Assembly: GCF_004363235.1 (NCBI RefSeq)
Contig: NZ_SNYW01000011.1
Coordinates: 224,691-288,690 of the forward strand
Source of the DNA: Dongia mobilis
GTDB lineage: Bacteria; Pseudomonadota; Alphaproteobacteria; Dongiales; Dongiaceae
Length of the DNA stretch: 64,000 nt
Direction of reading: 5' to 3'
Of the stretch, positions 9,607 through 17,906 are shown piece after piece; the stretch's first letter is position 1; every line of letters starts with the position of its first letter. The notes below the pieces were generated by a model. It searched no databases. It was not told the origin of the DNA and worked only from the letters and a program-made list of their open reading frames with translations. The position numbers were made by a program, and so were the translations under genes.

Positions 9607-11178
9607 TCACGGCACATGCACCTGACCATGCGGCAACCTTGGAGCAAGCGGCACGCGATCCGCCAGCAGATCGCTGAAGCGCTCGGCCATGGCCACGATA
9701 GCGGCGTTGACTGGTCCGGTGGTAATGGTGGGCATGACGGAGGCATCGCAGACATAGAGCCCGTCGACTCCGCGCAGGGCGAGGCCCGGCCCCACCACCG
9801 AACCGGCATCCACGCCCATGCGGCAGGTGCCGACCGGATGATGGTGCGTGAATGCCGCTTTCGCGAGAAAGGCGAACTTGTCGGCGCGGCCGAGGCTGGC
9901 CGCGCCCGGCAGGATTTCGGCAGCGCGCCAGTCGTCGAGGGCGCGGGCGGCACCAATTTCCCGCGCCGTGTCGAGCGCCTCGAGATAGACCTCCCGATCG
10001 TAGCTTTCGGCCAGGTAGTTGGGATCGATCAGCGGCGGGACGGCTGGATCGGCCGAAGCCAGGCGCAGGCTGCCGCGGCTGCGGGGATGGGTGAAGCCGA
10101 ACATCAGCGTATAGGCCTCGCCCATGGGCGGGGCCGCGAACTGCTCGGTCACGACCGGCGCCACGACGCAGGCCAGCACCATCTCCGGCGCCGCCGCCGG
10201 ATCCGCGCCGGCACGGTGCAGGTACATGAGCGATTCCGAGTTCTGGTAGCGCGAGGGCGGAACCGTATGCCGGGCGCGATAGACATTCCCGCCCGACAGC
10301 AGATGATCATGAAGGTTGCGCCCGACCCCCGGCAGGTCGCACTGGACGGCGATCCCCAGGGCCCGCAATTCGTCGGCCGGCCCGATGCCCGAGCGCAGCA
10401 GCAGCAGGGGCGAACCGATGGCGCCCGCGGCAAGGACGACCTTGTCGGCGCCATAGGTGATGGAGCCGGCGCATATGCCGGTGACCCGTCCGTTTTCCAA
10501 CACCAGACGCGAAACCTCGGTCGTCTGCAGGACGAACAGATTCTGCCGCCCGCGTAGGGGAGCGAGATAGGCGTCGGCGATGGTCTGGCGACGACCGTCC
10601 TTGATGGTGAGTGTGTTGAGACAGGGCCCGTCCATCCGCGCCCCGTTGTGGTCGGGCGTGGGCTGGCGCCCGCGCTCCTCTCCCGCCGCCATATAGGCAA
10701 GGGTAACCGGATGGGGCTCGGTCGGCCGGATGAGGTGGAGCGGCCCGTTCTGCCCGTGATAGGGATCCGGGCCGGGAACATAAGTCTCGGATTTCAGGAA
10801 ATAGGGAAAGAGATCGGCGAACCCCCAGCCGGCACAACCCGCCGCCGCCCAGCGGTCGAAATCGGATGGATGGCCGCGCACATGGGCCATGGCGTTGATG
10901 GCGGTGGAGCCACCGATCACGCGGCCGCGCGGCCAGTCATGCTGGCGCCCAGCGGTATGGACTTGCGGAACGGTGCGGTATCCCCAGTCGACCTCGCTGC
11001 CCTGTAGCAGCGGCCATTTGGCTGGTTCGGCGATGAACGGATGGGTGGCCGCACCACCGGCTTCAACCAGGCCGACGCGCCGCGCCGGGTCGGCGGATAG
11101 GCGCGCGGCCAGGACAGCGCCAGCGGTCCCTGAACCAATAATCAGCACGTCGAACCAATTATCCCGCCTTGTCGCCAT
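9607..11178 (-). CDS. GMC-family FAD oxidoreductase, candidate pyridoxine 4-oxidase or 4-pyridoxate dehydrogenase
   Basis: A 523-residue glucose-methanol-choline family flavoenzyme. The ADP-binding motif GSGTAGAVLAARLSADP is near residue 16. GMC signature 1 appears as WPRGRVIGGSTAINAMAHVRG and signature 2 as VLAAGAIGSPLLLLRSGIG. The C-terminal His block HHHPVGTCRMG is followed by VNAAIVAMAERFSD. It diverges from the pyridoxamine transaminase gene with 138 bp between starts. In Mesorhizobium B6 degradation both pyridoxine 4-oxidase and 4-pyridoxate dehydrogenase are flavoenzymes of this class, so one of those roles is likely. Choline or alcohol dehydrogenase is the alternative. Confidence 0.8.
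   Translation of the reverse strand: MATRRDNWFDVLIIGSGTAGAVLAARLSADPARRVGLVEAGGAATHPFIAEPAKWPLLQGSEVDWGYRTVPQVHTAGRQHDWPRGRVIGGSTAINAMAHVRGHPSDFDRWAAAGCAGWGFADLFPYFLKSETYVPGPDPYHGQNGPLHLIRPTEPHPVTLAYMAAGEERGRQPTPDHNGARMDGPCLNTLTIKDGRRQTIADAYLAPLRGRQNLFVLQTTEVSRLVLENGRVTGICAGSITYGADKVVLAAGAIGSPLLLLRSGIGPADELRALGIAVQCDLPGVGRNLHDHLLSGGNVYRARHTVPPSRYQNSESLMYLHRAGADPAAAPEMVLACVVAPVVTEQFAAPPMGEAYTLMFGFTHPRSRGSLRLASADPAVPPLIDPNYLAESYDREVYLEALDTAREIGAARALDDWRAAEILPGAASLGRADKFAFLAKAAFTHHHPVGTCRMGVDAGSVVGPGLALRGVDGLYVCDASVMPTITTGPVNAAIVAMAERFSDLLADRVPLAPRLPHGQVHVP
11130..11157. promoter_or_regulatory. Paired GAACCAAT boxes, 20 bp apart, in the start of the GMC gene
   Basis: GAACCAAT occurs at 11130-11137 and again at 11150-11157, in the same orientation with exactly 20 bp spacing. 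Both lie inside the first codons of the minus-strand GMC gene, so part of the match may simply be coding for IGSG and NWF. The same 20 bp-spaced arrangement of GAACCAAAT is found ahead of the transaminase gene. The box also forms the palindrome ahead of the long B6 operon. Regulatory meaning is inference. Confidence 0.4.
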
Positions 11179-11288
11179 GGCACCTGCACCAATTTTCCCG
11201 ATCGTGCGGATAAGTATTTTCACTTTCCGCCGCGCCAGTCTATCATTCATTGTAGATATCAAATGTCGCGGTCGGAACGATGCCGCCA

Positions 11289-11318
11289 CGAACCAAATCA
11301 GGGGAGGCCGAACCAAAT
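11289..11318 (+). promoter_or_regulatory. Direct repeat CGAACCAAAT x2 at the transaminase start, likely operator
   Basis: CGAACCAAAT is at 11289-11298 and again at 11309-11318, 20 bp apart (two helical turns). The second copy overlaps the ATG of the pyridoxamine transaminase gene. The GGGGAGG ribosome site lies between them. The box resembles the arms of the palindrome at 23515-23537 in front of the other B6 operon. Both are therefore probably read by the same regulator, most likely the GntR protein encoded at 23.8 kb. Confidence 0.5.
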
Positions 11319-12501
11319 GTCTTTCAAAGCCAGCGTCAAGGAGCCGGTGATCACCCTGTCGGCGGGACCGGTGGCGGCCTATCCCAGCATCCTGCAGGCC
11401 CTCTCCCGCCCCGTGCAGTACGACTACGACCCCTGGTTCCAGGAATTCTACGAAGCCGTCGCCCGCAAATGCGCCAGGGCAATGCGGGTGAAGGAGCCCG
11501 CGCTGATCCTGCATTGCGAGCCGGCACCGGGCATCGAGGCCACGGCCGCATCGCTGATCGGGCCGGAGGATACCGTCCTCAACCTGGCGTCGGGCGTCTA
11601 TGGCAAGGGTTTCGGCTATTGGTCGGCGCGCTATCACAAGGACATGGTCGAGATCGAGGTCCCCTATAACGAGGCAATTTCACCGAAGGCGGTTGCTGCC
11701 GCGTTCAAGAAGAACCCGGGAATCAAGATCGTGTCGCTGGTGCACCACGACACCCCCTCCGGCACGATCAACCCCGCCCGCGAGATCGGCAAGATCGTGC
11801 GCGACAACAATGCCCTGCTGATCGTGGACGCGGTCTCGTCCTTCGGCGGCATGGACATCCATCCCGACGACTGCTTCGCCGACGTCTTCATCACCGGCCC
11901 CGGCAAATGCCTCGGCGGCGCGCCGGGCCTCACCGTGATGGCAGTCAGCGACCGGGCCTGGAAGCATATCGAGAAGAATCCGAAGGCGCCGTTCGCCTCG
12001 GCCCTCAGCCTCAAGGACTGGAAGGATGCCTGGAGCAGGAAGAAGCCGTTCCCCTTCACGCCCTCGGTCGCCGAGGTGAACGGCCTTGACGCGGCTCTCG
12101 ACCAGTATCTGGACGAGGGGCCGGAAAAGGTCTGGCATCGCCACGCGCTGACCGCCAGGGCGACCCGCGCCGGCATCCGGGCGATGGGCCTGGAGCTTTG
12201 GGCGAAAAGCGAAGCCATCGCCTCGCCCACCTGCACTGCGGTCAGGGTCCCGAAAGGCCTCAAGGATACCGACATTATCGCCGCCGCCCGCGCCGAATAC
12301 GGCGTGGTGCTCTCCACCGGGCGCAATGACACCCTCGGCAAGCTCATCCGCATCGGCCATATGGGCCCGGTGGCGGAGCCGATCTATGCCGTCGTCGCTG
12401 TCACCGCCTTTGGCGGCGCGCTCCGGAAACTGGGCCGCAGAGTCGATATCGGTGCCGGCGTCGAGGCGGCAACCAGGGTGATCGCCAAGGGCAAGGCATA
12501 G
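11317..12501 (+). CDS. ppaT: Pyridoxamine-pyruvate transaminase
   Basis: Converts pyridoxamine plus pyruvate to pyridoxal plus alanine without bound PLP (vitamin B6 degradation). From memory the 394-residue product matches Mesorhizobium PPAT along its whole length. Shared blocks include LSAGPVAAYP, YDYDPWFQEFYE, LNLASGVYGKGFGYW, HHDTPSGTINP, DAVSSFGGM, FPFTPSVAE and TLGKLIRIGHMGP. Lys197 in TGPGKCLGG is the catalytic lysine and falls at the same number as in the characterised enzyme. An upstream ATG at 11263 is ignored because the 11317 start has a good GGGGAGG site. It is followed at 38 bp by pyridoxal dehydrogenase. Confidence 0.92.
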   Translation: MSFKASVKEPVITLSAGPVAAYPSILQALSRPVQYDYDPWFQEFYEAVARKCARAMRVKEPALILHCEPAPGIEATAASLIGPEDTVLNLASGVYGKGFGYWSARYHKDMVEIEVPYNEAISPKAVAAAFKKNPGIKIVSLVHHDTPSGTINPAREIGKIVRDNNALLIVDAVSSFGGMDIHPDDCFADVFITGPGKCLGGAPGLTVMAVSDRAWKHIEKNPKAPFASALSLKDWKDAWSRKKPFPFTPSVAEVNGLDAALDQYLDEGPEKVWHRHALTARATRAGIRAMGLELWAKSEAIASPTCTAVRVPKGLKDTDIIAAARAEYGVVLSTGRNDTLGKLIRIGHMGPVAEPIYAVVAVTAFGGALRKLGRRVDIGAGVEAATRVIAKGKA

Positions 12502-12539
12502 GAAACCAATCAGCAAACACGATGAGCAGGGAGTTCGAA

Positions 12540-13280
12540 ATGCGCAGATTTGAAGGTCGCGTGGCAGTGGTGAGCGGTGCGGCACAGGGCATGGGCAAGG
12601 CCGTCGCCTTGCGCCTGGGCTCGGAAGGCGCCACCGTGGTCGCGGCCGACATCAACGGTGCCGGCGCCGAGGCGACCGCCAGGGAAATCGGCGGCAAGTC
12701 GTTCGGCCATCAAGTTGATATCGGCGACCCGGACTCGGTCTCGAATCTGTTCGGGGCGGTCGCCGCCAAGGCCGGCAAGCTCGACGTTCTGGTCAATGTC
12801 GCCGCCATCGTGCCCTTCGTGAAGTGGGATGAGCTTACCTTCGAGGAATGGCGCCGCGTCGCCCGCGTCAATTATGACGGGCTCTATCTCATGTGCCGGG
12901 CTGGTTCCGACATGATGCGCAAGAACAATTACGGCCGCATCGTCAATTTCGGCTCGAACTCGATGCTGGCGGGAACGCCGAACATGGCGCATTACGTCGC
13001 CTCGAAGGGCGGCGTGCTGGCCTTCGGCCGTGCACTCGCGACCGAGCTTGGCGCCTACAAGATCACCGTCAACACAGTGCTGCCGGGCCTTGTCGATACC
13101 GAAGGCGTGCAGCAGACGCCGCACAAGGAGGCCTTCGGCTTCGTCGAGATGCTGCAGGCGATCAAGGGCCACGGCAAGCCCAATGACATCGTGCCGGCGG
13201 TCGCCTTCCTCGCCTCGGAGGAAGCGCATTGGATCACCGGCCAGGCGCTCAATGTCGATGCCGGCATGGTGCGCTACTAG
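12540..13280 (+). CDS. Pyridoxal 4-dehydrogenase (SDR family)
   Basis: NAD-dependent oxidation of pyridoxal to 4-pyridoxolactone. The 246-residue product has the SDR cofactor motif SGAAQGMGKA at 12-21 and the catalytic set Ser139, Tyr152, Lys156 (HYVASKGG). Segments AAIVPFVKWD, ELGAYKITVNTVLPGL, HKEAFGFVEMLQAIKG and ITGQALNVDAGMVRY agree with the tetrameric Mesorhizobium pyridoxal dehydrogenase as I recall it. The ATG at 12540 has GGGAG eight bases upstream and fits the family start better than the ATG at 12522. It shares an operon with ppaT, so the two enzymes carry pyridoxamine to the lactone. Confidence 0.9.
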   Translation: MRRFEGRVAVVSGAAQGMGKAVALRLGSEGATVVAADINGAGAEATAREIGGKSFGHQVDIGDPDSVSNLFGAVAAKAGKLDVLVNVAAIVPFVKWDELTFEEWRRVARVNYDGLYLMCRAGSDMMRKNNYGRIVNFGSNSMLAGTPNMAHYVASKGGVLAFGRALATELGAYKITVNTVLPGLVDTEGVQQTPHKEAFGFVEMLQAIKGHGKPNDIVPAVAFLASEEAHWITGQALNVDAGMVRY

Positions 13281-13313
13281 CAGGATTACCCTGGAGAAAC
13301 GTCCCTAAAGACT

Positions 13314-13348
13314 GGGGCCCGCCTCTTGCCTGAGGCAGGCCCCTTTTT
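13314..13348 (+). terminator. Rho-independent terminator after the ppaT-pyridoxal dehydrogenase operon
   Basis: A 12-bp stem (GGGGCCCGCCTC pairing with GAGGCAGGCCCC, one mismatch) with a six-base loop is followed at once by TTTTTCTT. It lies 33 bases after the dehydrogenase stop and before the convergent lactonase stop. It has a T-run only for the plus strand. Confidence 0.85.
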
Positions 13349-13366
13349 CTTGCTACCCGGCCTGCC

Positions 13367-14173
13367 TCACGAATAGTAGTTGGCGCCGGTCTGGTAGGTC
13401 TTGAAGCTTTCGAGGTCGTGGGAATAGAACAACTCGGCGTCGTACTTCTCGGCCAGCGCTTTCAGGCGCTTCATCGAATTGAGGCTCGCCGTCGGGTCGA
13501 GGTGGAAGCTGGAGATGCACATCATGTCCATGTTCTTCTGACTGTAGCAGGCATCGGCTGTGAACAGCATCGGACGGCGGTTCTTGAGCTCCACCATCAG
13601 GCTGTAATGGCCGGCCGTGTGGCCCGGCGTCTCGAACAGCCAGAGCCCCTTGGCGATCTCCTGATCGCCGGAGAGCGTCTCGAATTTCGGGGTATAGACG
13701 TCGAGCACGGGATCGGGCGGCAGTTCGACGCCTTTCGCCTTCATGATTTCCGGCGAGAAGGTAAGGTCCGAATAGCCGAGATGCTCGAAGGGCTGGCAAT
13801 TGGCACTCTGCTCCAGCTCCTTGGCGTGGCAGATGGTGCAGGCATTGTGCAGGTGCTTGTTCCCGCCGCAATGATCGAAATGATAGTGCGAATTGATCAC
13901 ATAGTTGATGTCGCCCGGCTTCAAGCCGATCTTGGCGAGCTGACCGGGGATCTTCTGGCTTTCGTCCTGGATCGGCTTCTCGAACGGGAGAACGCGCATG
14001 ACATGGTCGAAATCGTAGCCGGTGTCGAACATGTAGCGTCCGTCCTTGTGTTCGATCACGACGGAATAGCAGGGAAAGCGCACCTCACCGGCCGGGCCAC
14101 GGTTCCAGAAGGCGTGGAAACCGTCGATAACCAATGTACCACCATCGAGCAGATAGACTTTCGTATCGGTCAT
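13367..14173 (-). CDS. 4-Pyridoxolactonase (metallo-beta-lactamase fold)
   Basis: Opens 4-pyridoxolactone to 4-pyridoxic acid. The 268-residue product begins TDTKVYLLDGG and has FWNRGPAGEVRFP, VLPFEKPIQ, PFEHLGYSDLTFS and LFYSHDLESFKTYQTG, as in the Mesorhizobium lactonase. The metal motif HYHFDH supplies His96, His98, Asp100 and His101, at the numbers I recall for that enzyme, and TPGHTAGHYS gives the third His. It is the last gene of the long minus-strand operon that begins with the cupin at 23.5 kb. It accepts the product of the convergent pyridoxal dehydrogenase. Confidence 0.93.
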   Translation of the reverse strand: MTDTKVYLLDGGTLVIDGFHAFWNRGPAGEVRFPCYSVVIEHKDGRYMFDTGYDFDHVMRVLPFEKPIQDESQKIPGQLAKIGLKPGDINYVINSHYHFDHCGGNKHLHNACTICHAKELEQSANCQPFEHLGYSDLTFSPEIMKAKGVELPPDPVLDVYTPKFETLSGDQEIAKGLWLFETPGHTAGHYSLMVELKNRRPMLFTADACYSQKNMDMMCISSFHLDPTASLNSMKRLKALAEKYDAELFYSHDLESFKTYQTGANYYS

Positions 14174-14208
14174 TCTCCAACCTCCCTTGAAACGGATCCG
14201 GGTCGTCG

Positions 14209-15144
14209 TCAGCGGTCACCCCGCACATAGGGCAATCCCAGTGCCGGCGGCAGCACGCTGTGCCGGGCGAAGATTACCAGAACCAGCATGACCATGGTGA
14301 ATGGTAGCATCTGGACCACATCGGTGGGAATGTTGACGCCGGCCACCTGCAGCGCCGTGGTCATGGATAGGCTGACCCCGAAGAGCAGCGCGCCGAGCAG
14401 CACCCAGAGGGGCCGCCCCCGCGCCAGCATGGCGAGCACGATGCCGATGAAACCGGCGCCGCCGGTCATGAAGGGGACGAAGATGCCGGCGCCGACATTG
14501 GCCATATAGGCGCCGCCGACCCCCGCCAGCAAGCCGGTGCAAAGGACCGCGATGGTGCGGGTCTTCATGACGTCGATACCGGCGGCGTCGAGGGCGGCAG
14601 GCTTGTTGCCGGCCGCCTCCAGGTTGAGGCCGAAATAGGTGTGGCGGAAAGCCCAGGCCAGCACCGCCACGAGGGCGACAGCCAGATAGACCATGGCATT
14701 GTGACTGAAGAGGCCAGGACCGATCACGGGAATGGCGGCAAGGCCCGGAATGTCGACGACAGGTGCCGCAGCAAGGCGCGGATAGGTCCGGCTGAACTGA
14801 AAATGATGCAGGATCGCGGTCAGGCCCTCGAAGCCGAGGGTGACGGCGATGCCGATCACGATCTGGTTGAGACCGAAGCGGATGCAGAGCAGCATGACCA
14901 GGGCAGCGACCAATGCACCGCCGAGGCCGCCGACGACGAACCCGACCAGGAAGGAACCGGAATAATAGGCGGCGACGAAGCCGGCATAGGCGCCGAACAA
15001 CATCATACCTTCGATGCCGATATTGAGGACACCCGCCTTCTCGGAGATCTGCTCGCCAAGGCCAGCCAGCAGCAGCGGGATGCCGGCGGTGATCGCCCCG
15101 AAAACGAGGGCGGTGAGGAAGGGTTGGGCCAGAAGCGCGTTCAT
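14209..15144 (-). CDS. ABC transporter permease, BMP/nucleoside type (second permease)
   Basis: A 311-residue inner-membrane permease with about eight to nine hydrophobic segments and the GLGEQISEKAGVLNIGIEGMM motif. That motif is typical of the second permease of BmpA-type (nucleoside and simple-sugar) importers. It lies four bases after the first permease gene and 35 bases before the lactonase gene, in one operon. In this setting it probably helps import a B6 vitamer such as pyridoxine or pyridoxamine, but the substrate is inferred only from context. Confidence 0.88.
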   Translation of the reverse strand: MNALLAQPFLTALVFGAITAGIPLLLAGLGEQISEKAGVLNIGIEGMMLFGAYAGFVAAYYSGSFLVGFVVGGLGGALVAALVMLLCIRFGLNQIVIGIAVTLGFEGLTAILHHFQFSRTYPRLAAAPVVDIPGLAAIPVIGPGLFSHNAMVYLAVALVAVLAWAFRHTYFGLNLEAAGNKPAALDAAGIDVMKTRTIAVLCTGLLAGVGGAYMANVGAGIFVPFMTGGAGFIGIVLAMLARGRPLWVLLGALLFGVSLSMTTALQVAGVNIPTDVVQMLPFTMVMLVLVIFARHSVLPPALGLPYVRGDR

Positions 15145-15148
15145 GAAG

Positions 15149-16237
15149 TCAGGCCCCCGCTTTCTTGCGGCGCAGATGGTCGAGATATTCGACCACGGCC
15201 AGGAAGATCAGCAGCAATGCCACCAGCACCAGGACGAAGTCATTGGGCACGCCGACGCGCCGTGCAGCGCTGTCGCCGCCGATCATGAGCGCCGAGAAGA
15301 ACAGCGTAAAGCCAATCGTCGCATAGCCGTTGAAACGCGCGAGGAACACCAGCGGCACCACGAGCAGGCCAAAAGCCGGATTCCAATCCGCCCGCACCAC
15401 ACCCCAGACGCCGAGAATTTCGACAGCGCCGCCAAGCCCGATCAATCCCGCGCTGATGGCGAAAGTGGCGATGGTAAGCCAGCCCACTCTGAGGCCGGCA
15501 TGGACAGCTGCCGCCGGATTGGCCCCGACTACCTGCAATTTCAGGCCGAAGGCGGTCCGCGTCATCATGACATGGACCAGGACGATGACGACAAGGGCGA
15601 TGATGAGCCCCAGATGGATCGTGGTGTCGAAGAGGCGCGGCAGGCGATCCTCAACCGCCAGGCTCATGGTCTGTGGCACCGTGGTCGCGGGATCGCGGAA
15701 GAAGAGCTTTACCAGGACATTGGCGAAACTGACGCCGAGGAAGCTCATCATCAGCGAGGTGATGATCTCGTTGATGCCATAGCGTGCCTTGAGGATTGCC
15801 GGGATGAGCGACCAGATCGCCGCCGCCAGCATCGACACCACCATGCAGATGATGATGGTCAACGCATCCGGCAGGACGGTGATGAGAGCCGGCGCCAAGG
15901 CCGCGGACAGCACAGCGGCAATCAGGAACTGGCCGTCGGTGCCGAGATTCCATATGCCGGCCCGGAAGGCGACGATGAGCCCGGCGCCAATCAGCAGCAG
16001 GGGTGCCATGCGGGTGAGCGTTTCCTGCAGGCCGCCCCAGGTGAGCAGGCCGCGCCGCAGGACGAAACCGTAATAGTCGAGCGGATTCTTGCCGAGGATG
16101 AGCAGGATGATTCCGCCCATCACCAGGGCAGCCATGACCGGAATGAGAACGCGCAGGACCGCCGCCAGGATCTCCCGCCGGCGTTCCTGCCGCTCCTGCT
16201 CGGCAGCGGTCAAATCGATGTCGGCGCTGGCACTCAT
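15149..16237 (-). CDS. ABC transporter permease, BMP/nucleoside type (first permease)
   Basis: A 362-residue integral membrane protein. It has a cytoplasmic N-terminus rich in charged residues, then a series of hydrophobic helices, and the RAGIWNLGTDGQFLIAAVLS motif. That motif is the partner signature of the G-I-E-G-M block in the second permease. Its ATG overlaps the ATPase stop by four bases (ATGA), and the next permease starts four bases after its stop. It belongs to the same importer as the substrate-binding protein at 17.9-19.0 kb. Confidence 0.88.
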   Translation of the reverse strand: MSASADIDLTAAEQERQERRREILAAVLRVLIPVMAALVMGGIILLILGKNPLDYYGFVLRRGLLTWGGLQETLTRMAPLLLIGAGLIVAFRAGIWNLGTDGQFLIAAVLSAALAPALITVLPDALTIIICMVVSMLAAAIWSLIPAILKARYGINEIITSLMMSFLGVSFANVLVKLFFRDPATTVPQTMSLAVEDRLPRLFDTTIHLGLIIALVVIVLVHVMMTRTAFGLKLQVVGANPAAAVHAGLRVGWLTIATFAISAGLIGLGGAVEILGVWGVVRADWNPAFGLLVVPLVFLARFNGYATIGFTLFFSALMIGGDSAARRVGVPNDFVLVLVALLLIFLAVVEYLDHLRRKKAGA

Positions 16238-17811
16238 GCCGCTTCCACTCCCGTCATCAGCAGGCCGACGCGGCGTTCGATGTCAGGGCCGTTCTCGACG
16301 ATGCCGGCAAGACGCCCCTGGAACATCACGCCGATGCGGTCGCTGACCTTGATGAGTTCGTCGAGATCGGTTGAGATCACCACGATGGCAATTCCGTGAT
16401 CGGCGCTGGCGATGATGCGTTCATGGGCCAGCCGCGTGTTCTGCAGGTCGAGACCGTAGGTCGGCTTGTTGAAGACAACCACCTGCGCCTCGCTGTTGAT
16501 CTCGCGCGCCAGCAGCACCTTCTGGATGTTGCCGCCGGAAAGCTTGGCGACGGGCGTCCTTTCGGAGGGCGTGCGGATGTCGTTGCGGCCGATCTGGTCG
16601 CGGGCATGGCCGTGGATGCCGTCCCAATCGCTCCATCCCCTGCTCCAATAGGGCGGCCGGCCGATCTCCTTGAGAACCAGATTGGTGGCGACCGAGAAGA
16701 TGCCGACGGTGCCCTCGCCCAGGCGTTCGTCGGTAACGTAGCGGATCCCCGCCTGGCGCCGCGCCGGGACGCCGGCCCCGGTGATGTCGCCGCCATTGAG
16801 TTCGATCCGCCCGGCACTAACGCCTCGCTGTCCCGCCAGCACTTCGGCAAGATGCTTCTGACCGTTGCCGTCGACACCGGCAATGCCGAGAACCTCGCCA
16901 GGCCAGAGCTCGAAACTCACTTCGCGGAGCGGACACTCGCCACGCGCCGCCTCGGTACTGACGCCGCGCAGGGTCAGGCGCGGCGCCCGGTCGCGCGCCA
17001 CCTGGCGCTGCCGATGCGCGGTGTCGACCAGGGTCTCTGCCTCGCCCGAGCGCGCCGCCTCCTTGCCGAACATCAGCTCGATGATGGCATCCGTCGCTTC
17101 CGCCTCGCCCATCGCCGAGAGGCGCTCCGGCGGAATATCGCCGACGACGCGGCCTAATCGCAGGACCGATATGCGGTCACCGAACTCATAGGCTTCGAGC
17201 AGCTTGTGGGTAATGAGGATGACCGCTACCCCCTTGGCGCGCAGGCGCTTGATGACCTCGCCCAGATCCCGCACCCCCTGGGGCGTCAGCATCGAGGTCG
17301 GTTCGTCCAGAATGAGTACCTTCTCGCCGCGCCAGAGGGCGCGCATGATTTCGACCTGCTGCTGCTCGCCGAGCGAAAGGCGCCCCACGATCGCGTCCGG
17401 ATCGATGGCGACGCCGAGCAGCGTCGACAGCTCTCGGAAGCGGGCGAGCGCCGGCGCCTTGACGAGGCGACCCCACCAGCCGCCGCCCAGCATCAGGTTT
17501 TCGATGACGCTCAGGCTCGGCACCAGCAGGACATGCTGGAACACGGTGCCGATACCGAATTCAAGGCTCTGTCGCGGCGAGCCGATACGCACCGCCTGGC
17601 CGTCGATCAGGATCTCGCCCTCGTCCGGCTGCTGCATGCCGGCCAGAATACCGATCAGTGTCGACTTGCCGGCGCCATTCTCACCGAGGAGTACATGCAC
17701 CTCGCCGGCATGGAACGCCAGCGAAACACGGTCGTTCGCGAGCACCCCCGGGAACCTCTTGGTGACGTTACGAACGGCGACAACTGGGCTGGGCGCGGTG
17801 ATTGCGTTCAT
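16234..17811 (-). CDS. ABC transporter ATP-binding protein with two nucleotide-binding domains (BMP importer)
   Basis: A 525-residue RbsA-type tandem ATPase that powers the importer. The first domain has Walker A GENGAGKSTL, signature LSLGEQQQVEI and Walker B KVLILDEPTS. The second domain has the degenerate Walker A GVDGNGQKHL, typical of this class, signature LSGGNIQKVLL and a Walker B region reading QVVVFNKPTYGLD. There the usual Asp-Glu is replaced by Asn-Lys, so hydrolysis at that site is probably lost, as in related tandem ATPases. A strong hairpin lies about 18 bases upstream of its start. Confidence 0.9.
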   Translation of the reverse strand: MNAITAPSPVVAVRNVTKRFPGVLANDRVSLAFHAGEVHVLLGENGAGKSTLIGILAGMQQPDEGEILIDGQAVRIGSPRQSLEFGIGTVFQHVLLVPSLSVIENLMLGGGWWGRLVKAPALARFRELSTLLGVAIDPDAIVGRLSLGEQQQVEIMRALWRGEKVLILDEPTSMLTPQGVRDLGEVIKRLRAKGVAVILITHKLLEAYEFGDRISVLRLGRVVGDIPPERLSAMGEAEATDAIIELMFGKEAARSGEAETLVDTAHRQRQVARDRAPRLTLRGVSTEAARGECPLREVSFELWPGEVLGIAGVDGNGQKHLAEVLAGQRGVSAGRIELNGGDITGAGVPARRQAGIRYVTDERLGEGTVGIFSVATNLVLKEIGRPPYWSRGWSDWDGIHGHARDQIGRNDIRTPSERTPVAKLSGGNIQKVLLAREINSEAQVVVFNKPTYGLDLQNTRLAHERIIASADHGIAIVVISTDLDELIKVSDRIGVMFQGRLAGIVENGPDIERRVGLLMTGVEAA

Positions 17812-17828
17812 CTATCCACTCGACAGGC

Positions 17829-17862
17829 GGGCCACGCCGTGCACACGGGCGCGGCGTGGCCC
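17829..17862 (-). other. 11-bp perfect hairpin between binding-protein and ATPase genes
   Basis: GGGCCACGCCG at 17829-17839 pairs perfectly with CGGCGTGGCCC at 17852-17862 around a 12-base loop. It lies after the binding-protein stop and immediately ahead of the ATPase start on the minus strand, with no T-run. Such hairpins after binding-protein genes usually protect the upstream mRNA and lower downstream expression. Here it could give more binding protein than ATPase. Confidence 0.7.
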
Positions 17863-17906
17863 CCTATGGATCGTCGCCGTTGGGCGACGTATCTGCTGGT
17901 CAATAC

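Noticed and set aside
9525..9956. Upstream extension of the lipoprotein gene
   Set aside because: It runs through the GMC gene in another frame and lacks any protein-like pattern; the GTG at 9524 starts a proper signal peptide.
15014..16399. Long open frame (461 codons) on the plus strand, opposite the BMP permease genes
   Set aside because: Its composition is His/Asp/Arg-rich without any domain, and it is fully antisense to two permeases with clear motifs; a GC-rich shadow frame.
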